Shown here in pieces: positions 1-7,808 of a DNA stretch of 64,000 nucleotides. Position numbers and translations under genes: made by a program. A model generated the notes under the pieces. The model was not told the DNA's origin. It saw only the letters and a list, made by a program, of their open reading frames with translations, and ran no database searches. The stretch is from a bacterium 1XD42-54 (GTDB lineage: Bacteria; Bacillota; Clostridia; Lachnospirales; Lachnospiraceae), in NCBI GenBank assembly GCA_003612585.1, contig RAZH01000007.1:1-64000 (forward strand). The letters are read 5' to 3'. Position 1 is the first letter of the stretch; each line of letters starts with the position of its first letter.

Positions 1-134
1 AGTTCCTTAGAAAAAAATCTCTTAGAATCTTTTCAAGGTTGTCTCACTGTTCAGTTATCAAGGTGCTTCTTTTTGATATTTCTTCTTTATTTCCTGTGCT
101 GTGTTTCGAAGTGATTTATCGAAGCAGCTTCTAT
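1..134 (-). other. probable rRNA operon leader, cut by window edge
   Basis: Read on the minus strand, this stretch follows a promoter-like site and contains a segment (about 20-58) with CTTGATAACTGAACAG followed by GTGAGACAACC. This resembles the spacer/leader sequences around ribosomal RNA operons of clostridia. No rRNA gene body is inside the window. The assignment is an inference from sequence style and from the absence of any open reading frame. Confidence 0.4.
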
Positions 135-163
135 AAACTATCATGTTATTTCTCTTTTGTCAA
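135..163 (-). promoter_or_regulatory. sigma-A-like promoter reading out of the left edge
   Basis: On the minus strand a TTGACA box (158-163) and a TAGTTT box (135-140) are separated by 17 bp. The downstream DNA holds no coding frame and has rRNA-leader character, so this probably drives a stable-RNA operon beyond the left end. Confidence 0.45.
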
Positions 164-214
164 CACCTTTTTGGAATTTTTTTTATTTTTTTCTGTATTA
201 TGACAGCTTTACAG

Positions 215-240
215 AAAAAACCCCGGTATTTCCGGGGGTT
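215..240 (-). terminator. intrinsic terminator after the DUF58-transglutaminase gene
   Basis: On the minus strand CCCCGG and CCGGGG form a 6-bp GC stem with a 5-nt loop, followed at once by six T residues. It lies just past the stop codon at 247 and ends the pilus/moxR operon. Confidence 0.85.
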
Positions 241-246
241 TTCCAC

Positions 247-3200
247 TTATACTTCCATGAAATATTTTATCCTTTTTCGGACAGGCAACTTCTTTCTCAG
301 CTTTCTTTGACTTGCCTGATACAAGTTCTGCATATGATCTGCATCAGTCTGTGTCAGCTCCTGTCCGCCGAAACTGGCTTCCAAAATTAATATTTTAAAG
401 GCTGCCAATTCTTTTTCTGTCATAGCTTCATATATTTGCGCAAAATATTCCGGTAGCATCTTGTTTTCCATGATGGAATATTCCTCCGACATTCCCGCAT
501 ACACAAGAAGTCTGTATAAAGAGCGATACAAGGCCAAAATACGCTCCCTTGGCTCCAGCCCAACGCCAAGCCTGTGCTTCCTTGCCTTTCTCAGCCTGCA
601 AATACTCCACCCTGCCAGTGCCGTTAGCACAACCGACAGTATTCCTGCCGCGATTCCGATCCAGTTTTTTGCTATATACTCTGCAATCTGTCCTGCTGCC
701 GACGCTTCTTTCCCTGCTCGCACATTTTCTGTTTCATCTTCTAGCCCCTCTGTCGGTTCCTGCACACGCTCTTCCTGCATATAAAATTCTTCCGACAGCT
801 CTGCCTCCATACCCGGAGTCACCTCCACAGGCATCCATCCAAGAAACGGCTGGTAAATTTCCGTCCACGCATGCGCATTGTCATCCTGCAAGACAGCCGA
901 CCAAGATCCATCCTCATTTTCCGTAAAAATCTCTTTGGGCGCCACATAACCAACGACATACCTGGCAGGTACTCCGCACAGACGAAACATGATTGTTGCC
1001 GCTGCCGCAAAATGCATGCTATACCCCTCGCCCGTTTCATACAAAAAATGTTCCACAAAATCTGCTCCCTCCGGAAGCGCATCCACATCCAGCTCAAAAT
1101 TACAGGATGTCATCAATACTTTCAGAATGTACTGCCTGATTTCTGCAATTTCATCTGCAATTTCCCAGGCCGGACGCTGTAAAGACTGTTCTAGATCCCA
1201 TTTATTCTCTTCTACTGCTTTTTCACACGCTTCTTTCAGACGGTCGATCCCTTCCTCTGGGGTCTCCAAACCACCCTGTTCACAATAGGCCCGGTACTGC
1301 GCTTCTACACGATCAAGAACACTGTCTCCGTTCCCCGCATCGCGCCTTGCCTCCATCGCTTCCCGATAACTCTCTCTCCAATAACAGGGAAATACATCAT
1401 CCTGAATAGTCTGACCGCCAGTATAACCATCGCCGCCGTATATCTGATAGTTGTCATTCAGGAAAGAAAGATATGGCACATAGGTGTATGCCGTATTTGC
1501 GTTCAGATTTTCGACAGAAATTGTGTTTGCTGTTGTCTGCAAACCCTCTTCCTTTCCATTATCTGTCGATGTGCTCTGTTTTTCCGCGCTGTTTTCCACG
1601 GGCTCTGTCTCTCCGAAATTCTCATAATACATCATCCGCAAAAATGGCAGATTCTGCACATAAACAGAAGAATTCCCCTCTGTATTCCATGAAACGGACG
1701 CATTCTGAAAACGTTCTGCGCTTCCGGTTTCAAAACGATTCCCCGTATACTGTTCTCCTATATATCCCTTCAGATAGACCGTTTCCCTCGGTTTCTGGCT
1801 GCTCGTCACACGAAGAGCTTCTGTTCCGCTGAAAAAATAACCGTCTACTGCGCCAAGTACGCCGTTTTCAACGCCTCCTCCAATTCCTTCGACAGACATC
1901 TGAAGCCTTCCTCCGGATATTTGCGGAAGCAGGCGCCATACAGACTGAAGCAATTTTGTCTCCAGCTTGGCTGCCCTTTTCGAAAATCCGTTTTCCGGAA
2001 TCTTACCTGCTGCCTGCATCATACCCCAAGACGGCAAAGAAATACCGATTGCAAGCATCCCTGCAAAAACAGCCACACTCCACCCCGGCACAAGGCTGCG
2101 CGATGCTGCAAAAATAACGAACATTCCGATACATACAAAATACAACCAGACAAAATCCGGTTGTCCTCCTGCCGCCACCGACACAGCCAAAACAGGAAAC
2201 AAAACAGATAAAATCAAAGCAAAATAAGGCCGCCTTACCATTCCGGCCGCTAAAATACCGTTCACAGGAAAAAGAACTGCAAGCAAAAATGCTGTGCCAT
2301 CTAGCTTTGTCCCGCTGTAAAACATGGACAGGTTGCCGTCATACACGTAATTAATCCTGCGCACTACCGTATCCGCCACCCAGTAAAATCCCCGCTCAAT
2401 TTCGCTTTGAAAAAGAAAACAGACTGCCCCATACAGTACAAGCAGAAACAAAGACACTAAAACACGCACAGATCCATCCAGACGTCCTTCCAGAAAGAAC
2501 CATGTAAAAAAGGTACTCATAATCAGAACTGCTGTTATCAGAACTGTATGCACAGCTTCCACCTCGAAAGCAGAAAGAAAAATACCCAGAAGAAGCAAAC
2601 TAAAGGATGCTACCATAAAAAACGACATGAAAATAGACTCCCTGCGTCTTTTCGGGCGTTTTTCGTCCGGAATATACCTTTCTTGCGCAATGTCGATCTG
2701 CATCCGGTTTCTGTGTTCAGCTTCTGCTTCTCCCGATCCTTCCAACACAACGGTGAACGGCGTTCCCTCCGGAAAAGTCCCGTATTCTTCCAGCCAGGCA
2801 TTGATTTCACCCGCACCGTGATGTGGCACTGCCCCCAGCAGCGCTTCCAGCGCACGGTACAGACTTTCCTCTGACTCCACGCGCTCCATATTCACTGCCT
2901 GCTCTGCACTGGAATACCACAAAATCTCGCACGGCTGATTATTTTCGAGCAGACCTGCCGCAAATGCTCCGATCCGTTCATAAAAAAGATCGCGCGCTTC
3001 CAGTGTAACTGCTTCCGGATGCTCGCAGGAACTGTCCGCGACAATCATCTGCGCGGTTTTGGCTGCTGTGCTGAACTCCTTTACAAGCAGATCATTTTCC
3101 TTGGCACTGAGCTTCCAGTGCACCATACGCAGTGTGTCTCCCCTTTGGTACAGACGCGTATCACAGACTTCCTGTGTGTCCCTTTCTGAGCCCGTCACGT

Positions 3201-3750
3201 TTTCTTCTGCGCTTGCCATCGTTTCCGTTACACAACGTTTCCCTGGAAGCGCTTCCGGGCAAATACGCGGGAGTACAGAAACAAGCCTGCTGCCAGGCAG
3301 CCGCGTTCCCTTTGCTGACCACAGGCCGATATAATCAAAAATTCTGATTTCTGTTACAGACAGTTCCAGTACACCGCAGTGCTCCGGTGTAAGTGTCGTC
3401 TGCCATGTATCTGTGCCACGGCCGGCTGCGCCGGTTCTAACCAGAATGGGCATCCGATTTTCATTTTGGATATCACGCAAAACCAGCCAGGCTTTCAGTT
3501 CTCCCACTGGAAATCTTGTTGGATTTGTCACCTGCAGCTGTACCCGCAGTTCACTGCCTCTTTGTATGACAGAATCTGACAATGACAGCGAAACACTCAG
3601 TTTTTTCACAACAGAATGCACCCAGAGTGCCATGGCTGCTGCAAAAAAGAACTCAAAAGCGAGCATAAAATATAAAAACTGAGATTTGCGTGTCACAGCC
3701 AATGCAGCAGTCACTGCAACCAACAGGCCATACCCTACTTTTCGCTTCAT
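247..3750 (-). CDS. DUF58 and transglutaminase-like membrane protein
   Basis: The protein is about 1167 residues long and joins two modules that are usually separate genes. Residues 1-45 hold two membrane segments. A DUF58 domain follows, with its hallmark HWK near 211. A block of hydrophobic helices spans about 373-580, then comes an extracytoplasmic transglutaminase-like domain and a last membrane segment near 1035-1060. In the transglutaminase core the usual Cys of the GYC motif is Ser (AGC, about residue 911), the His of AHAW is kept (about 960), and the usual Asp of the PVDxTPG motif is Glu (about 976). Classical Cys chemistry is therefore doubtful. The start is the ATG at 3750, with GGAGAG upstream and a Lys-rich N-terminus; a longer frame would run back into moxR. 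It follows moxR by 22 bp, the normal partner arrangement. The function is probably cell-envelope related; the substrate is unknown. Confidence 0.85.
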   Translation of the reverse strand: MKRKVGYGLLVAVTAALAVTRKSQFLYFMLAFEFFFAAAMALWVHSVVKKLSVSLSLSDSVIQRGSELRVQLQVTNPTRFPVGELKAWLVLRDIQNENRMPILVRTGAAGRGTDTWQTTLTPEHCGVLELSVTEIRIFDYIGLWSAKGTRLPGSRLVSVLPRICPEALPGKRCVTETMASAEENVTGSERDTQEVCDTRLYQRGDTLRMVHWKLSAKENDLLVKEFSTAAKTAQMIVADSSCEHPEAVTLEARDLFYERIGAFAAGLLENNQPCEILWYSSAEQAVNMERVESEESLYRALEALLGAVPHHGAGEINAWLEEYGTFPEGTPFTVVLEGSGEAEAEHRNRMQIDIAQERYIPDEKRPKRRRESIFMSFFMVASFSLLLLGIFLSAFEVEAVHTVLITAVLIMSTFFTWFFLEGRLDGSVRVLVSLFLLVLYGAVCFLFQSEIERGFYWVADTVVRRINYVYDGNLSMFYSGTKLDGTAFLLAVLFPVNGILAAGMVRRPYFALILSVLFPVLAVSVAAGGQPDFVWLYFVCIGMFVIFAASRSLVPGWSVAVFAGMLAIGISLPSWGMMQAAGKIPENGFSKRAAKLETKLLQSVWRLLPQISGGRLQMSVEGIGGGVENGVLGAVDGYFFSGTEALRVTSSQKPRETVYLKGYIGEQYTGNRFETGSAERFQNASVSWNTEGNSSVYVQNLPFLRMMYYENFGETEPVENSAEKQSTSTDNGKEEGLQTTANTISVENLNANTAYTYVPYLSFLNDNYQIYGGDGYTGGQTIQDDVFPCYWRESYREAMEARRDAGNGDSVLDRVEAQYRAYCEQGGLETPEEGIDRLKEACEKAVEENKWDLEQSLQRPAWEIADEIAEIRQYILKVLMTSCNFELDVDALPEGADFVEHFLYETGEGYSMHFAAAATIMFRLCGVPARYVVGYVAPKEIFTENEDGSWSAVLQDDNAHAWTEIYQPFLGWMPVEVTPGMEAELSEEFYMQEERVQEPTEGLEDETENVRAGKEASAAGQIAEYIAKNWIGIAAGILSVVLTALAGWSICRLRKARKHRLGVGLEPRERILALYRSLYRLLVYAGMSEEYSIMENKMLPEYFAQIYEAMTEKELAAFKILILEASFGGQELTQTDADHMQNLYQASQRKLRKKLPVRKRIKYFMEV

Positions 3751-3772
3751 TTTGTTATGTTTTCTCTCCTTT

Positions 3773-4714
3773 TTATTGCTTCTCCGGGCGAGGCGCCTTG
3801 ACAGATTCCAGAATTTCTTCGATGATCTGCTGCACACTGCCGTGGTTCAGTTTGGCTTTTGCACTGCATCTCATACGATGCGCGGCTGCATCCGGAAAAA
3901 CCGACCTTACATCCTGCGGCAATACAAACGCCCGGCCTTCCATATAGGCGGACGCTTTTGCAAGTCTTGTAACCGCCAGCGCGCCGCGCGTGCTAAGTCC
4001 AAGAGAAAGCATCTCATGTCGCCTCGTCGCATTCACAAGCTGTATGATGTATTCGCAAACAGATCGATGAATATAGATCTGAGCCGCCTCATTCTGCATC
4101 TGCTGCAATTCCTTCGCATCAATAACCGGCGAAATCTGTCCCAGCGGACGTGTTTCCGACTGTGTCATTAAAATTTCCAGCTCGTCATCCGGAGACGGAT
4201 ATCCCATTTCAATGCATATCATAAACCGGTCAAGCTGAGATTCCGGCAAAGTCTGGGTTCCGGCAGAACCGATCGGGTTTTCCGTCGCAATTACAATAAA
4301 CGGAGACGGAACTACTCTTGTCACACCGTCTACCGTAACAGTTCCCTCCTCCATTACCTCAAGAAGCGCAGACTGTGTCTTGGCTGATGTACGATTGATC
4401 TCATCTCCAAGAAACAGATTGCACATAGCAGCTCCCTGCTGATATACAAACTGATCTTTCTCTTTTACATACATCGAAAAACCGGTGATATCTGAAGGAA
4501 GTACATCCGGAGTAAACTGCACGCGATTTTGTTGTAAATTCATTGCCTTGGCAAACGCAAGCGCCATTGATGTTTTCCCAACTCCCGGAATATCTTCGAT
4601 CAAAATATGTCCCTGGGCAAGAATCGCCATCATTACTTTTCGGATGCAGTCATCCTTTCCGAGAATCACCCGACGAACCTGCTCCATAACCTCTTCCGTT
4701 TTTCTATTTCCCAT
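3773..4714 (-). CDS. MoxR-family AAA+ ATPase
   Basis: This 313-residue MoxR-type ATPase has a Walker A motif GVGKTS at 44-49, Walker B FLGDE around 101-105, a sensor region with ATENP, and an AAA lid domain at the C-terminus. MoxR proteins act as chaperone-like ATPases that mature partner complexes, and the partner is commonly the DUF58 protein encoded next to them, as here. The gene starts 19 bp after the sortase stop with no terminator between. It is therefore probably co-transcribed with the pilus genes, which is an unusual link. GGAAGG sits very close to the start codon and an AAAGGG lies further up, so the start is good but not certain. Confidence 0.93.
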   Translation of the reverse strand: MGNRKTEEVMEQVRRVILGKDDCIRKVMMAILAQGHILIEDIPGVGKTSMALAFAKAMNLQQNRVQFTPDVLPSDITGFSMYVKEKDQFVYQQGAAMCNLFLGDEINRTSAKTQSALLEVMEEGTVTVDGVTRVVPSPFIVIATENPIGSAGTQTLPESQLDRFMICIEMGYPSPDDELEILMTQSETRPLGQISPVIDAKELQQMQNEAAQIYIHRSVCEYIIQLVNATRRHEMLSLGLSTRGALAVTRLAKASAYMEGRAFVLPQDVRSVFPDAAAHRMRCSAKAKLNHGSVQQIIEEILESVKAPRPEKQ

Positions 4715-4733
4715 ACCTTCCGTTATCCCTTTC

Positions 4734-5582
4734 TCACTTTTTTCTACGACGGTGCTTTTTCCAGATCAGCACCAAAATTAAAAGAAATTCCACACCGGCA
4801 ACGCCTGCCATCATAATCAAAAACCACGGCCACACATCAATCAAACGGCGCGCCATCGCCGCAGGCTGTACCTGCGATACGGTTCTGCTGTTTTCCTCTC
4901 CAGTATATTCGATTCGGTGGCCGCGCACTAGCAGACGGTGCGTATTGATCGAATAAGGGGTACACGTAACCAGTGTTACGTAATCCTTCCCCTCTACGAT
5001 GTCCAGCTCAGACGTATCCTCCGGGTCCACCACAAGAATCTGATCCACTTCATATGCAAGTACTTCATCCAGCACATGCAGATAAAAGGTATCCCGCTCC
5101 TTCACCTCACCCATCCGCGTAAAAAGTTCCGCACTCGGAAGGCCCCGGTGGCCTGTCAAAACGCTGTGCGTTCCCTCGCCGCCAAGTGGAAAAGATGTCT
5201 CTTCAATATATCCGACCCCTTTTTCCAGAACCTCATTGCTCGTTCCGTAATAAATCGGGAGATTCACGTCAATGACCGGCACGGTCAGATACCCGATGAT
5301 TGTTCCCGCATCAATCATATCAACGTAACTCGTTCCATTTTCCTGTATTTCTCCGGCTGTCTCACGTATGACTGCATGCCCTAGCTGCTCATTGTACTGA
5401 CGCATCGCCTCTTTTGCAGCGTCAATTTGCTCCTGTTCCATGGCCTCGACCTGCTCGCTGTAATCCACAATTGCTTCCGAAGCGTTGCGCTGCGCCAGCA
5501 TATTGCTGATCATCGGGTACGCTGCCAGTCCCACGCCCGAAAAAATCAAAATCCCACTGAAAATAGGAATAAGCTTTCTCAT
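4734..5582 (-). CDS. class C sortase (pilus assembly)
   Basis: This 282-residue membrane transpeptidase cuts sorting signals and links pilin subunits outside the membrane. It has an N-terminal membrane anchor (about 5-24), catalytic His in TGHRG (145), Cys in LVTCTP (207) and Arg in THRLL (216). A C-terminal membrane helix (about 247-271) with a basic tail is typical of pilin-polymerising class C enzymes. The start at 5582 is chosen because AAGGAG lies 6-9 bases upstream and the protein then begins with MRKL; the longer frame adds 16 residues. It follows the backbone pilin, from which it is separated by a large inverted repeat that may lower its expression. Its likely substrates are the LPTTG pilin and the IPATG adhesin upstream. 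Confidence 0.95.
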   Translation of the reverse strand: MRKLIPIFSGILIFSGVGLAAYPMISNMLAQRNASEAIVDYSEQVEAMEQEQIDAAKEAMRQYNEQLGHAVIRETAGEIQENGTSYVDMIDAGTIIGYLTVPVIDVNLPIYYGTSNEVLEKGVGYIEETSFPLGGEGTHSVLTGHRGLPSAELFTRMGEVKERDTFYLHVLDEVLAYEVDQILVVDPEDTSELDIVEGKDYVTLVTCTPYSINTHRLLVRGHRIEYTGEENSRTVSQVQPAAMARRLIDVWPWFLIMMAGVAGVEFLLILVLIWKKHRRRKK

Positions 5583-5625
5583 CTCCGGCTCCTTTCGTTT
5601 GCCAAATATTCTGAAAACAGTTTCA

Positions 5626-5693
5626 GGCATTTATACGGAAGGGGCTGTCGCAAAGCATCCCGGCCTTGCAGCAGCCCCCCTGGTATAAATGCC
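5626..5693 (-). terminator. nested inverted repeat between pilin and sortase
   Basis: GGCATTTATAC (5626-5636) and GTATAAATGCC (5683-5693) form an 11-bp perfect outer stem. Inside it GGGGCTG (5641-5647) pairs with CAGCCCC (5672-5678). It occupies most of the pilin-sortase gap but lacks a T tract directly after the outer stem on the minus strand. It may act as a partial terminator or a processing/stability hairpin that sets a high pilin to sortase ratio. The role is inferred; the structure is seen. Confidence 0.6.
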
Positions 5694-5716
5694 TCAAAGG
5701 GCTTCCTTCCGTTTTT

Positions 5717-7708
5717 TTATTTCGAAGTTTTCTTTTTTGCAGCCAGAATCAGAAGCAGACCTGCGAGTGCAAGTGCGATACCGCCAACCATAAAAATCAC
5801 GGTACCCATGCCACCGGTTGTCGGAAGCATAAAGCCCTTCCGGTTTACAACCGTCTGTGTCTCATATCCGTCTTTTCCTGTTGTATCATCCGTTTCTGTA
5901 AAGGTGGTCTGCTCTGCGTGAATCTCATGCTTTACAAGCGTCTTTACGCCATCTTTTACCGTCCATTCCCAAGTCTCTGTCATAGATGTCGTATAAGCCA
6001 CCTTCAGCTCCACCTGTACCGGAGCATTGAGGAGATTATACCCTTCGTTTGTCTTTGTCTCCACAAGATAATACGTTCCGTTTGCAAGACCGGTTTTGGA
6101 AATCGTTCCGTCTTCCGTTGTCGTAAGTGTATCCAGTTTCTTCCACGTTTTTGACGCATCAAGTCCGGCATTTTTTACTTCCTCAGCAGTTGCCGCATCT
6201 GCTGTTCCTGCTTCTACTTCCTGGTACAAATCAAACACAACGCCTTCCAAAGGCACATTGTTCTCGCCTGTTTTGTTGATGTTCAGTTTGAAAGTGTATA
6301 CAACGGTGTGATCTTCAATCTTATCTTTGCCTGGCTTTTCGTCCGGATTCTCCGGTGTATTCGGATTGTCCTCGTCATCCTGGTCCGGGAAAATCTCATT
6401 TGAATACTCCAGTTTTGCCTCGTTCGGATTTCCTGCCGTCGTTGTAACTGCAGTGTCAAGCAGTGTTGCATGATATGTGATCGCAAGCTGTTTGCCTGCA
6501 TATGCTCCCATAGACTCCGGATGGAATGTGATCACAAATCCATTTCCATTTTCACTCACTGTATAAACCGTTTCAGAAACTGCCGTGCCCTCTGATACGA
6601 TTTCAATGCTTTCTGTATTATCTTTTAAGTTTGTCGGAGTATCGGTCACCGTAAATTCTTTCAGTTTTGCGATATTGGCCGGAACATCCACGGTTACACG
6701 ATACGGAATACTGTCTCCAACGTTGTAGTCAGAATCCTGTTTCCACGTTCCTTCTGTTCTGTCCTGCACCTCTTTTTTCAGATCCGGCTTTTCATTTTTT
6801 ACCGGAATCGTTATGGACTCAGCGGTTGTTCCAAGATAAGATACCTGACCATCCTGTGTGATTTCAAATTCATAGGCAGTTGCTCCATCCATAATATAGC
6901 CGTCGTTGTTTCCGCGGGACGTCTCAATAAAGCGATAGGTTCCCTGTGTCAGGCCGTCCACTGAAAGCAATCCGTTTGCCGCAGTCGTCAGATTCAGTGC
7001 ATCTCCTGTGTTATCGCCTGCCGCGCCGCCTTTTTTCGTGATGTTTTCCCAACGCCCTTCTGCATTCTGTTTCTGAAGTACGAAGGTAACGCCTGCCAGT
7101 TTCACGTTATTCACACCTGTTTTTTCAAGCTTTACTTCGCCGTATTTCGTGCCGTTTTTCGGGAACGTGTGCACGTCGTACAACCAGTCTGCGCCATCTA
7201 CCGTCGTCATCGGAATCGACACCAGAAACGGAGCCATCACAGAGGTAACAGCCGCCGGTTTTGTCGTTTCGATCACAACATAAAATCCGAGTTCGAGATT
7301 TTCAAACGAAACAATACCATTCCCTCCTGTTACTTGCTCAGGAAGTGCCGTCGCAGCATACTCTGACTTGATTGCGCCATTTTCAACGAAAGTACCGATA
7401 CTGGGAAGCTCTGTGCTCTGTGACCCGTAATACGTCTCAAATGCACTGACATCTGCCACTTTGTAGATCGTAAAGCCTGCTCCGGCAAGAGGGTTGGCGC
7501 CTTCTGGCACCTCATCGTTTGCAGCTCCTGTTCCGTTTATTACTTCTTCGCCATTGTACTCATATTTGTGAATGGTCAGGCTACCTTTTTTTGTTGTATC
7601 AATCGTTGCCGGTGTCGTCTGTTCTGCTGCAAAAGACGTCAGTCCCGTCGATGACAGTACCATAGCTGCACCGATCACTCCGGCCAGCAGTTTTTTCAGT
7701 TTTATCAT
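5717..7708 (-). CDS. LPXTG-anchored backbone pilin with Cna-B domains
   Basis: This secreted pilin has 663 residues. It has a signal peptide (1-28, ending SFAAE), a pilin-motif-like FPKN with Lys near 184 that class C sortases use for cross-linking, and several Cna-B/SpaA-type beta domains with E-box sequences (for example YYLVET near 544). It ends in the sorting signal LPTTG (628-632), a hydrophobic segment and a KKK tail. Backbone pilins of this design form intramolecular Lys-Asn isopeptide bonds. The start at 7708 gives a normal signal peptide behind GAGAGGA; the longer frame adds ten basic residues. It lies between the tip adhesin and the sortase, the standard order of a pilus operon. Confidence 0.93.
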   Translation of the reverse strand: MIKLKKLLAGVIGAAMVLSSTGLTSFAAEQTTPATIDTTKKGSLTIHKYEYNGEEVINGTGAANDEVPEGANPLAGAGFTIYKVADVSAFETYYGSQSTELPSIGTFVENGAIKSEYAATALPEQVTGGNGIVSFENLELGFYVVIETTKPAAVTSVMAPFLVSIPMTTVDGADWLYDVHTFPKNGTKYGEVKLEKTGVNNVKLAGVTFVLQKQNAEGRWENITKKGGAAGDNTGDALNLTTAANGLLSVDGLTQGTYRFIETSRGNNDGYIMDGATAYEFEITQDGQVSYLGTTAESITIPVKNEKPDLKKEVQDRTEGTWKQDSDYNVGDSIPYRVTVDVPANIAKLKEFTVTDTPTNLKDNTESIEIVSEGTAVSETVYTVSENGNGFVITFHPESMGAYAGKQLAITYHATLLDTAVTTTAGNPNEAKLEYSNEIFPDQDDEDNPNTPENPDEKPGKDKIEDHTVVYTFKLNINKTGENNVPLEGVVFDLYQEVEAGTADAATAEEVKNAGLDASKTWKKLDTLTTTEDGTISKTGLANGTYYLVETKTNEGYNLLNAPVQVELKVAYTTSMTETWEWTVKDGVKTLVKHEIHAEQTTFTETDDTTGKDGYETQTVVNRKGFMLPTTGGMGTVIFMVGGIALALAGLLLILAAKKKTSK

Positions 7709-7808
7709 ACTTATTCCTCTCTTTCTTTTACACAGCAACCATCTGGCGCTGTGTAAATATCTTGTTTTTGCTCTTCCTTATCTGAGCTGATCTATCTGTA
7801 ACCTGGCG

